This document shows, piece after piece, positions 17,753 through 26,348 of a stretch of DNA of 38,660 bases (the first letter of the stretch is position 1; each line of letters starts with the position of its first letter). The translations under genes and the position numbers were made by a program. The notes under the pieces were generated by a model that saw only the letters and a list, made by a program, of their open reading frames with translations, made no database searches and was not told the DNA's origin. The DNA is from Bacteroidia bacterium (GTDB lineage: Bacteria; Bacteroidota; Bacteroidia; Bacteroidales; Prolixibacteraceae): the NCBI GenBank assembly GCA_026391295.1, contig JAPLDS010000051.1, forward strand, positions 52,141 to 90,800, read 5' to 3'.

Positions 17753-18662
17753 ATGGCCAGAAAATTAAGCATGTTAGCGCCCGACTGGTGGGATTTCACC
17801 ACTCTTGAGGATGATTTATTGAGAGATGCCGCCAAGCTCACACCCAAAGATATCTTACAGCTTTCAAGACCAGGGTTTAAAGTGGTTTTCTACGATACCT
17901 TAGAAGATTTTTACCTTGCCGAAGCGCTTGAATATATCACCGCTTGGAAACAAGCTACAGCCAGCAATCCCGTTGGGATATGTGGTCCAATTGGCCCTAC
18001 AGAACAGTTACCTTTAGTCGCTCGAATGGTTAATGAATTACAGCTTGATCTTTCGAATGCCCATTTCTGGGGTATGGATGAGTGGTATGTCGATGGCAAA
18101 GAGTTAGATGCTAGTCATCCATTATCTTTCGTTTAATAAAATCGATCCTCGATATCGAATGCCAGATGCTAATATGCATTTCCCGAAAGCCGATACCAGC
18201 AAATATATCAATAGCTGGGATAGTGGCATTCGCTGTGCCGTGATGCAGGGAGGACAAGGAGATACTAAACATTGGGCATTTAATGACCCAGTCAAACGCG
18301 AAGGGATCTATAAAGATGCTCCCCCAACACCGGAAGAATTTGGCAAGCTAACCACTCGCGTAGTTGATTTACATCCAATTACCTGCATGCAAAATGCTCG
18401 AACTAGTGCAGGAGGTGTGGTTACCGGAATTCCAAGACAAGCCTTAACTGTTGGACCCGTGCAGACCTGGAAAGCCGAGAAAGTATCGATCTGGCAAGCT
18501 GGAGCTCACGACAACCCTTTTGGACAGCGTCTAACCGCACTGATGATTAGCAAGAAAATTAGAGACAGCTCTGTTCCGATGTCACTCTTGGCCGATCATC
18601 CAAATGTACAATTCAACTATTTCGTGGGCGGCATTGGAGCTTGCGAAACAGAGATGCACTAA
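17753..18662 (+). pseudogene. NagB-superfamily sugar-phosphate isomerase/deaminase, frameshifted
   Basis: Two frames together give one protein. The first, 17753-18136, ends ...[20 protein letters not shown] and keeps D109 in the MDE motif (E. coli NagB Asp72). The second runs in the +1 frame through 18662 and carries [14 protein letters not shown] and [15 protein letters not shown], matching NagB GVGNDGHIAFNEP and ALTVGVGTLLDAEEV. The shift falls near 18129-18140. Relatives, as I remember them, have extra residues between HPLSF and FNKIDP, so a small internal deletion is as likely as a one-base error. A free-standing second protein from ATG 18108 is formally possible but improbable. NagB Asp141 and Glu148 appear as T and D here, suggesting altered chemistry even when intact. 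Confidence 0.8.
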
Positions 18663-18727
18663 ACTGATTAGAACCAATGCTTGACCAATAAACCGGTCGT
18701 TTTTCACACCTAAACTAACTTCTATAC

Positions 18728-18751
18728 CTTATGATCCTCCTCGATCATAAG
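18728..18751. repeat. Perfect 9-bp hairpin in the gap before the GH36 gene
   Basis: CTTATGATC (18728-18736), loop CTCCTC, GATCATAAG (18743-18751). A second smaller hairpin, GATCC-TTTG-GGATC, lies at 18784-18797. Both are in the 241-base gap between the NagB-like gene and the GH36 gene. Neither is followed by a T run, so they may be an operator or RNA structure rather than a standard terminator. A near-consensus box TAACTTTTG at 18849-18857 could start a GH36 transcript. Confidence 0.5.
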
Positions 18752-18903
18752 ATATAGCTCTATTATAGAATTGATTATTGGCCGATCCTTTGGGATCAGT
18801 CAAATCTAATGTGCCCAAGCTAAATAAATCACATTTTAGCTTCTAGACTAACTTTTGAAAACAACTTATACGAACACAAGTCAACCAAAATTAACGGACA
18901 GTT

Positions 18904-20961
18904 ATGAAAAATAATATTGGAATTTTCAGACTTAATCTAGTGCTCTCAATTTTTCTTTCTCTCTTTTTAACCCTTAGTGGATCATCGGTCCATGCCAAGC
19001 AAACACCTGTGATGAAAGGTCAAGATATTGGCAAATGGATTGAACAGAACTTTGGCAAAGGGAAGATTCCCCCGTTCTCCTTTGACTTTGGAGGTGTTAA
19101 CTCGAGCAAGTTTATAAAATCTTGGGGTTACCGGTCAGAGCCAATTAAGACAATTAATCCCAATACAATTGGGCGGCTAATAACCTATTCCGATCCTAAG
19201 ACTAGCTTAGAAGTAACCTGCAAAGTGACAGGGTTTAAGGACTTTCATGCCGTTGAATGGGTATTGAAATTCACCAATAAGTCATCTGAAAATAGTCCAA
19301 TATTGGAGCACGTCTCTGCTGTAGATCATCAATTTAATGCAAAACAAAAAGGTCCATTTATTGTGCATCATGCCAATGGAAGCAATGCTGCAATCACCGA
19401 TTTTCAGCCGATTGACGAGACTCTGTCGATCCAGAAAAGTCTTGTTATGACGCCGGCTGGTGGTCGCTCTTCTGACCATACGGCATTCCCGTTTTTCAAT
19501 CTAGAGATGCCCGACCAGAATGGCGTAATGATTGCCATTGGCTGGACGGGTAAATGGATTGCCGAGTTAAAGCAGCTAGACGATAAATCGGTTAAACTAA
19601 CATCCGGCATGGAGCGGATGAAACTTACGCTACTGGCACACGAGGAGATTCGAACACCTAAGATCTGTCTGCTATTTTGGAGCGGTGCCGACAGAATGGT
19701 TGGGCACAATCAGTTTCGACAATTCGTGCTCGTGCACCACACGCGGAAAATCAATGGGAAGCATGTAGAGTTACCCTTCTCCGCCTTTTTAGCTCGTGAG
19801 GGTCCACCACCATGCAACGAACATACCTGTTCTACCGAGTCATTCTCTGTTGCAATGATAAATAGGCACAAACAATTTGAGTTAGTACCTGAAGTCTTTT
19901 GGTTGGATGCCGGATGGTATCCATGTAATGGAAGCTGGCCTAATGTAGGCAACTGGACTCCTAATCCAGATAATTTTCCAAGTGGTTTTAAGCCCGTCAC
20001 CGATGCCGCACATAAGGTAGGAGCTAAATTTATGCTCTGGTTTGAACCAGAAAGAGTCACAAAAAATACCTTGTTTGCGAATCAAAATCCCGATTGGCTC
20101 ATCAAGATCCCTAAAAATGGCAACTTCTTATTTAACCTGGGAAATCCAAAAGCACGGGTTTGGCTAACCGATTACATCTCTAACTTTATAAAAAAAGAGG
20201 GGCTAGATTATTACAGGCAGGATTTTAATTTTGATCCCATGCCTTATTGGAAAGCCAATGACAAACCTGATCGAATTGGCATTTCGGAGATAAGACATAT
20301 CGAAGGACTTTATGCCTTTTGGGATACCTTGCTAGAGCGATTTCCTAATCTGCTGATTGACAATTGCTCCAGCGGAGGCCGCCGTCTTGACTTAGAGACT
20401 ATTTCGCGCAGTTCTCCGTTATGGCGTACCGACTATAATTATGGAGAGCCTGATGGATCACAATGCCATACCTACGGATTGAATTTCTATCTTCCGATGC
20501 ATGGGACAGGAAATTTTACCTTAACACCGTATCATTTTAGGTCGAATATGAGTACTGCAATGGCCATCAATCTAGATTTAAATAGTAGAGCTCATACGAT
20601 ACCAGAACTTCAGGGATTCTTAAAAACATTTAAGGATCTAAGGCCTTATTATTATGGTGATTATTATCCACTGACAACGACGGAAAACATGACCAAAGAT
20701 TCAGTTTGGTTGGCCTATCAACAAAATCGTCCAGAGAATGGGGATGGAATCGTGATGGCCTTCCGGCGAAAAAACTGCGAGGCAGAATCGATAACGGTGA
20801 AGCTTCTCGGACTCGAAACTGCTGTCAACTATGATTTAGTAAATATCGATACAAAAGAAAAAACTACGCTTACTGGTGCTCAACTGATGAGTGGCTATTC
20901 ACTTATCTTAAAAGACAAACAAAGCTCTCTTTTGATTCGATATCAAAAAACAACGTTATAA
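18904..20961 (+). CDS. GH36 alpha-galactosidase, exported
   Basis: 685 residues with a signal peptide (about 1-31, ending VHAK). An N-terminal beta-sandwich (about 40-300) precedes a TIM barrel. GH36/melibiase marks: FWLDAGWYPCNGSWPNVGNW, KFMLWFEPERV, nucleophile D440 in YYRQDFNFDP, DNCSSGGRRLDLE, and acid/base D510 in WRTDYNYGEP. All catalytic residues are intact. The enzyme hydrolyses terminal alpha-galactosides; some clan GH-D enzymes also accept beta-L-arabinopyranosides, which would suit the arabinokinase-like kinase upstream. It is probably periplasmic or surface-exposed. It follows a 241-base gap with hairpins and may begin a second transcript; the next gene starts 19 bases after its stop. 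Confidence 0.92.
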   Translation: MKNNIGIFRLNLVLSIFLSLFLTLSGSSVHAKQTPVMKGQDIGKWIEQNFGKGKIPPFSFDFGGVNSSKFIKSWGYRSEPIKTINPNTIGRLITYSDPKTSLEVTCKVTGFKDFHAVEWVLKFTNKSSENSPILEHVSAVDHQFNAKQKGPFIVHHANGSNAAITDFQPIDETLSIQKSLVMTPAGGRSSDHTAFPFFNLEMPDQNGVMIAIGWTGKWIAELKQLDDKSVKLTSGMERMKLTLLAHEEIRTPKICLLFWSGADRMVGHNQFRQFVLVHHTRKINGKHVELPFSAFLAREGPPPCNEHTCSTESFSVAMINRHKQFELVPEVFWLDAGWYPCNGSWPNVGNWTPNPDNFPSGFKPVTDAAHKVGAKFMLWFEPERVTKNTLFANQNPDWLIKIPKNGNFLFNLGNPKARVWLTDYISNFIKKEGLDYYRQDFNFDPMPYWKANDKPDRIGISEIRHIEGLYAFWDTLLERFPNLLIDNCSSGGRRLDLETISRSSPLWRTDYNYGEPDGSQCHTYGLNFYLPMHGTGNFTLTPYHFRSNMSTAMAINLDLNSRAHTIPELQGFLKTFKDLRPYYYGDYYPLTTTENMTKDSVWLAYQQNRPENGDGIVMAFRRKNCEAESITVKLLGLETAVNYDLVNIDTKEKTTLTGAQLMSGYSLILKDKQSSLLIRYQKTTL

Positions 20962-20980
20962 AATCTAAGAACAAAATAGG

Positions 20981-21934
20981 ATGAAAACATTGGCAATCCC
21001 AATTTTACTGACAGCGCTTTTATTTTTTTGGATATCTGCGGATGCTCAAAAACCGGTCTTAACAAAGCTCCCATTTGCCTTTTCCCAAAACGAGCGGACC
21101 CCGATGGAAAATACTCCCATTCTTTGGGGCCATCAACTTTTATTAGTTTCCAACTATCGGCCTGGAGGAGCAGAAGCCAAAGGTAAAGACGCCTATTTGT
21201 ATATTGACGACATGCAGACCGGTCAGGAAGTTGCTCGCTTCGGACAAGGGCATTCGTTTGTCTCTGCTTATCTTAATGACAAAGAACTAAATGTTTTTGC
21301 ACTTGACTTTACGGACTTTGGACATAAGATGAACTCCACCGGTATCGACAGGATTACCTCAACAGACTTAAAAACTTGGAAAACCGAAAAAGTGATCCTG
21401 CCTGAAGGGAATGAGCATCTGTTTAATTCATCGGTTTGCAAGGATGAAAAAGGGTATTTAATGGCATACGAATCGGATAAACCAGTGCAGTTTTGTTTTA
21501 AGTTTGCGCGATCCACCGATCTGGCCAAATGGGAAAAAATTCCAAATCTTGTCTTTACTGGTTTGAAGCACGAATACTCATCCTGTCCAGTGATACGCTA
21601 TATCAAACCTTACTATTACGTAATCTATGTACATGAGCCATTTAAAGGTCATGATGGATGGAATTCATTCCTGATCCGGTCGAAAGACTTAGAGACCTGG
21701 GAATATAGCCCCTATAATCCGATCTTAGAAGCTGCTGCCGGCGAAGGGAAAAATAACTCAGACACCGATCTTTTAGAGTACGAAGGAAAAACATATCTGT
21801 ATTACGCCACTGGCGATCAGGAGACATGGAGCACGGTTCGAGTAGCGCAATTCAACGGATCAGAAAAATCCTTTTTCGAAGGACATTTTCCAAAAAGAAA
21901 AACCGTCTTGAAAACCTCAGCAAAAACGAAGTAA
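20981..21934 (+). CDS. Exported five-bladed beta-propeller glycosidase-like protein (GH43/GH117-like)
   Basis: 317 residues. The signal peptide ends near ADAQ (22-23). The rest has the repeated strand pattern of a five-bladed propeller of the GH32/43/68/117 type: NTPILWGHQLLLVSNY, SFVSAYLND, FKFARSTDLAKWEKIP, FLIRSKDLETWEYSP and TYLYYATGD. The repeated '(R)S.DL..W' blades are typical of these enzymes. Acidic residues suitable for catalysis exist (D in NSDTDLLEYEG, E in YVHEPF), but I cannot assign the catalytic triad with confidence or name the family. It is part of the GH36 transcript (gaps 19 and 30 bases). Confidence 0.68.
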   Translation: MKTLAIPILLTALLFFWISADAQKPVLTKLPFAFSQNERTPMENTPILWGHQLLLVSNYRPGGAEAKGKDAYLYIDDMQTGQEVARFGQGHSFVSAYLNDKELNVFALDFTDFGHKMNSTGIDRITSTDLKTWKTEKVILPEGNEHLFNSSVCKDEKGYLMAYESDKPVQFCFKFARSTDLAKWEKIPNLVFTGLKHEYSSCPVIRYIKPYYYVIYVHEPFKGHDGWNSFLIRSKDLETWEYSPYNPILEAAAGEGKNNSDTDLLEYEGKTYLYYATGDQETWSTVRVAQFNGSEKSFFEGHFPKRKTVLKTSAKTK

Positions 21935-21964
21935 GCGTTAATCCATTAGACAGAATCCGACCCC

Positions 21965-23422
21965 ATGAAAACGTCCAAATCTATTCTATGCTTTTTGATA
22001 TTTAGCCTACTATCTTACTCTGGCTTTAGTCAAAATAGATCCGTAGCGCCAATCGATCTAAGCAATAAACGTGAACTATTTATTGATCATTATCTTATCG
22101 AAACCCTTAAAGGAGTGCAAATATCGAAACAAATACCCCATGATGAAGGCCCAGTGCTCTCATTTGATAAACCATGGGAAGGTGTCTTTTGCGGTTACTG
22201 CACCATTATAAAAGATGGCGATTTATTTCGAAGCTATTACCGTGGTTTACCCACTGATGGCAAGGATGGAAGCAATATAGAAACCACCTGCATGGCAGAA
22301 TCTAAAGATGGTATCCACTGGGTTAAACCTATTTTGAAGATCTACAAAATTGGAAAGTCACGCAGAAACAATGTAATCCTTGCCAATGAAGCACCATCAA
22401 GTCATAATTTCAGTCCATTTTTGGATAAAAACCCAAACACAGATCCTAGTCAGCGATATAAAGCCTTAGCTGGAGAAGATAAGGTTGGACTGCGGGCTTA
22501 TGTTTCACCTGATGGAATTCACTGGAAAAAATTGCAAGAGAAAGCGGTGATATCAGGCTTTGCTTTTGATTCTCAAAACGTCGCCTTCTGGTCAGAGAGT
22601 GAGCAGTGTTATTTATGTTATTTCCGCTCTTGGACTGGAGGGGGGTACAATGGTTTCCGTTCAGTAAGCCGGACCACCTCGAAAGATTTTATCGAATGGA
22701 CAAAACCCGTTGCGATGACCTTTGGGGACACACCCTTGGAACAACTCTATACTCAACAAACAAGTCCCTATTTCAGAGCACCTCATATTTACCTTGCAAT
22801 AGGAGGCCGTTTTATGCCGCGCAAGCAGATCCTCACAGAATCGCAGGCCAAAGAATTAAATGTCAATCCAAAATATTTCAAAGACTGCTCCGATGCTTAT
22901 CTAATGAGTACGCGCGGAGGAAATAGTTATCAACGAACATTTATGGAGACCTTTATTCGTCCTGGCATCGGGATGAAAAACTGGGTCTCACGATCGAACT
23001 ACCCAGCACTAAATGTCGTACAGACTTCTCCCTCGGAGATGTCAATTTATGTCAACCAAGATTATGCTCAACCAACAGCCCACCTGCACCGTTACTCGTT
23101 ACGGATCGATGGCTTCTCCGCCTTAACGGCTCCATATAGCGGTGGAGAGATGATCACTAAACCCTTTAAATTTTCAGGGTCAGAATTAGAGATTAACTAC
23201 TCCACTTCTGCGGCAGGAGAGATGCAATTTGAATTACAAGATCAAGATGGGAACCCAATTCCAGGCTATTCAATTGGCGATTGTCAACGAATCGTTGGGA
23301 ATGAGATTTCAAGAGTTGTGCGATGGGAAAAAGGGGCCGACCTCGGAAGTCTGATCACAAAAATTGTCCGGCTGCGAGTTCAGATGAAAGATGCAGATTT
23401 GTATTCAATAAGGTTCAAATAA
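21965..23422 (+). CDS. Exported beta-propeller protein, GH32-N-like, with C-terminal beta-sandwich
   Basis: 485 residues. The signal peptide covers about 1-22 (ending GFSQ). Residues about 40-380 form a five-bladed propeller with GH32/GH43-like blades (CMAESKDGIHWVKP, AYVSPDGIHWKKL, SVSRTTSKDFIEWTKP), and about 385-485 form a beta-sandwich (KPFKFSGSELEINY...). Proteins with this layout are frequent in polysaccharide loci of Bacteroidota and planctomycetes and are usually labelled 'glycosyl hydrolase family 32 N-terminal domain'; activity is uncharacterised for most. It is the second propeller in tandem, only distantly similar to the previous one. The next gene begins 51 bases downstream. Confidence 0.7.
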   Translation: MKTSKSILCFLIFSLLSYSGFSQNRSVAPIDLSNKRELFIDHYLIETLKGVQISKQIPHDEGPVLSFDKPWEGVFCGYCTIIKDGDLFRSYYRGLPTDGKDGSNIETTCMAESKDGIHWVKPILKIYKIGKSRRNNVILANEAPSSHNFSPFLDKNPNTDPSQRYKALAGEDKVGLRAYVSPDGIHWKKLQEKAVISGFAFDSQNVAFWSESEQCYLCYFRSWTGGGYNGFRSVSRTTSKDFIEWTKPVAMTFGDTPLEQLYTQQTSPYFRAPHIYLAIGGRFMPRKQILTESQAKELNVNPKYFKDCSDAYLMSTRGGNSYQRTFMETFIRPGIGMKNWVSRSNYPALNVVQTSPSEMSIYVNQDYAQPTAHLHRYSLRIDGFSALTAPYSGGEMITKPFKFSGSELEINYSTSAAGEMQFELQDQDGNPIPGYSIGDCQRIVGNEISRVVRWEKGADLGSLITKIVRLRVQMKDADLYSIRFK

Positions 23423-23473
23423 ACCAACTCTGAGATTAAAAATAAATTCAACCAGGAACTAATCCGAAATTCT

Positions 23474-26156
23474 ATGAAAGCTACCTCTCTCCATATTTTG
23501 AAATTTCCCATTTCGGTTTTAATTCTCTGGTTTGCATTACTAAATACTGCGAATGCAAAATTGACAACTAAAGAAAGTCCAACGACATCGGCCTTTAATC
23601 CTAAAACAGCCACTTGGGATATCGCATGGCCAGGTCGAGTCTCACAATATGACCTAGTCTACCTCTCTCCTCCGGTTGATCCAATGCAAGGAATTCCCTT
23701 AGGAAACGGTGAAATAGGGGCTCTGTTTTGGTGCGAAGATTCCAAAATTATTGCCGTGATCAATAAGAGCGATCTCTGGGATGATGCTGCCTTTGGACCT
23801 TTTCATAACTGGGATGGAAAGGAAGAAGATGTAAGTACCACGCAACGCCATGCCTGTCGGATAATTATTGATTTTAAATATCCAGTCTTTAACACCTTAT
23901 ATATCTCAGACTTTAAAGCCAAACTAAATCTGGCCGATGGCTCCTTATCTCTTGAAGGCTCCAGTCCGTTTGGCCAAGTTGGACTAAGAGCATTTGTGGA
24001 CCACAAAACAGGGACACTACTGTATGAGCTAAAAAGTGATCTTAAGGAAAATGTCCCTGTTGACATTACCGTTGAGCGATTTGGATCGCGAACCTTTTCA
24101 CATTGGTATCATCAGATTAATCGAGATGCCACCATTGGAACAACAGGAACCGAATCATTCGCCGATAAAAATGGTGTTTCCATTACCCAAAAATTATCTT
24201 CAGGCACCTTTGCTATTGGCGGAAGCGTGCTTAACAACAATGGATCAACAGTTACCTACTCACGTGACCATTCTCATGCAGCAACCATACAATTAGCTGG
24301 AAAACAGCAAAAAGATGCACAATTAGCGTTTAGTGTGACCTCTCCAACGAAAGCCGATCCAACTGAAATACTTAGGAAAAATAGGCAAGCCATCAATGAC
24401 CTGGGACTAGAAGCATTTAGGCAAGCCAATGCAGGAGCCTGGAAAGAAATTTGGAACCGCTCGCTGATGGACTATGGCGATGACTACCTAAATAGTTTGT
24501 GGTATCTCACTATGTTTTATGCCAATGCCTCCCAAGGGGGCAACTATCCTGGTCGATTTAACAATGGTATTTGGAGCTGGAGTCGTGATGTCCAAAACTG
24601 GAATTTTTATTTCCACTGGAACCAACAACAGATTAGCTGGCCTTTAAATGCTGCAGGGTTTCATGAGCTAGTAACGCCCTATCTTGATTTCAGATTCAAC
24701 TCGCTGCCCGAAGCAAAAAAAGATGCCAAGAAACTATTCAATGCCAACGGTGCATTTGTCTCCGATGTAACGGAACGACGCGGGTACAACTCGTCAGGAG
24801 AGAAGATCAACCATACTCCAATTGCCGAGATTGCGCTCGATTTCTGGCGACAATATAAGTTTACCAACGACAAGAAATTTCTTCAAGAAAAAGCACTCCC
24901 ATTTATCCTTGAGGCAGCGCGGTTTTATGAGTCTATATTAGTCAAAGAAGCCGATGGACAGTACCATGCCAAGGAAGGGAGTGGTTATGAAGGCTGGATA
25001 AAACTAAAGGATGGACTTACCGAACTTGTATACGCCCAAGCGCTTTTTACTGCGGCCTTAGATGCGATGAAAGTTCCAGGTTCTGCGGCTCCAGAATCTG
25101 TAAGATGGAGAGATACCCTGAACCATTTGGCCCCGCTGCCACGAGGAGACCATCGGAAAAACGGCTGACGGATACAAAATGAAACGGGGATTTTTCAGAG
25201 GTAAAACCTCGCCAACCAATGAGATTTTCGCTGCAGGATGGGGTATTAAAGAGCAGCAAATGCTTGTCACCTATAATCTACTTGGCAAGAGCGACACCAT
25301 TAAAGACCGCAACTATCCAAATAATGGATTGAAACTTTTAGATGGCATCTTCCCATCTGTCCCCTCCTCACCCGTCTTCCCTTCTGGCGTTATTGGACTA
25401 GCAAACAAGGGCGATCAACGATTTGACCATGCCAAAGCCACCACTCTATTATATGGTGCTGAGATTACAGGATGGGACCCAGTACCCATTGTCATGGCGC
25501 GACTTGGGATGGCGAAGGAGCTCGCTATCGATCTAGAGCGATTCCCAAGCAGATGGCAAATTTACCTCAATGGCTGGGGTCATTGGGGCCTCGAAGTAGA
25601 GGTCAATAAAGATGCAGAATGGTTCTTCCGAACGAATCAAGTTGTGGATGTAAACTCAAAAGCTAAAGACGAGAAGTTCCCACTACCGATGTGGCCATTC
25701 CGACATATGTCAATGGAGGCGACCTCAGTGCTGACAACGGCTATGAATGAGTCACTCCTTCAAAGCTATAACGATATCGTACGTGTTTTTCCGGCTTTCC
25801 CGGCCAATAAATCGGGCCGATTTACCCTTCATGCACAAGGAGGTTTTATCGTCTCTTCCGAGATTCAATCGGGACAAGTGCAATGGATTAGCATTAAGAG
25901 TCTGCATGGAAACAAATGCAATCTGGCACTCCCTTGGAAGACCGGAGTGGCGCAATCCAGTTTAAAGAGATCTAGCCAAATGCTGAAAGAGCCTATTTCA
26001 ATTATTAGCACAAAAATTAATGAGGTGATTACAATAGTTCCAGAAGAAAAAAACCCGAACTCATGGACGATCGTTGGGGAAAAACCAATCGAAAATGAGA
26101 AGGTCAAATATCACTCGTCAGGCAAAACTCAGCTCGGTATTCCGAGGATGTATTAA
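23474..26156 (+). pseudogene. GH95-like glycoside hydrolase, frameshifted
   Basis: Two frames make one protein of about 890 residues. The first runs 23474-25168: signal peptide (1-28), an N-terminal sandwich opening with QGIPLGNGEIGALFW (GH95/DUF5703-like), then the start of an (alpha/alpha)6 barrel with WYLTMFYANASQGGNYPGRF. The second, +1 relative to it and reaching to 26156, holds the rest of the barrel and the C-terminal domain with NESLLQSYNDIVRVFPAFP, as in GH95. The reading frame moves between LNHLAPLP and EETIGKTADGYKM, around 25139-25145; a two-base loss or one-base gain suffices. GH95 enzymes cleave alpha-L-fucosides or alpha-L-galactosides. It could be a true lesion or a sequence error; no other damage is seen. 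Confidence 0.78.
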
Positions 26157-26348
26157 CCACAATAGGTACAATAGAAATTAATATTTCGTTATAATCAGAA
26201 AATGAGAAAATACCAAAAATAATTAGCGCAGTTCTAGCCATATTGCAAAAGTCACCCGAATGTGCCTACTAAGGTTTATTTTTACAAATTTTACAAACTA
26301 TTTTTTTACTTATTTTAAAATTTCAGATTTACTTAAATTAAATCAATC

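Noticed and set aside
18108-18136. Independent gene starting at ATG 18108 for the second NagB half
   Set aside because: The first residues (MLVIHYL) are out-of-frame reading of the first half's sequence; the domain is split mid-fold, so a frameshift explains it better.
26174-26187. GAAAT-TAAT-ATTTC inverted repeat after the GH95-like gene as a terminator
   Set aside because: Only a 5-bp AT-rich stem with no following T run; too weak to call.
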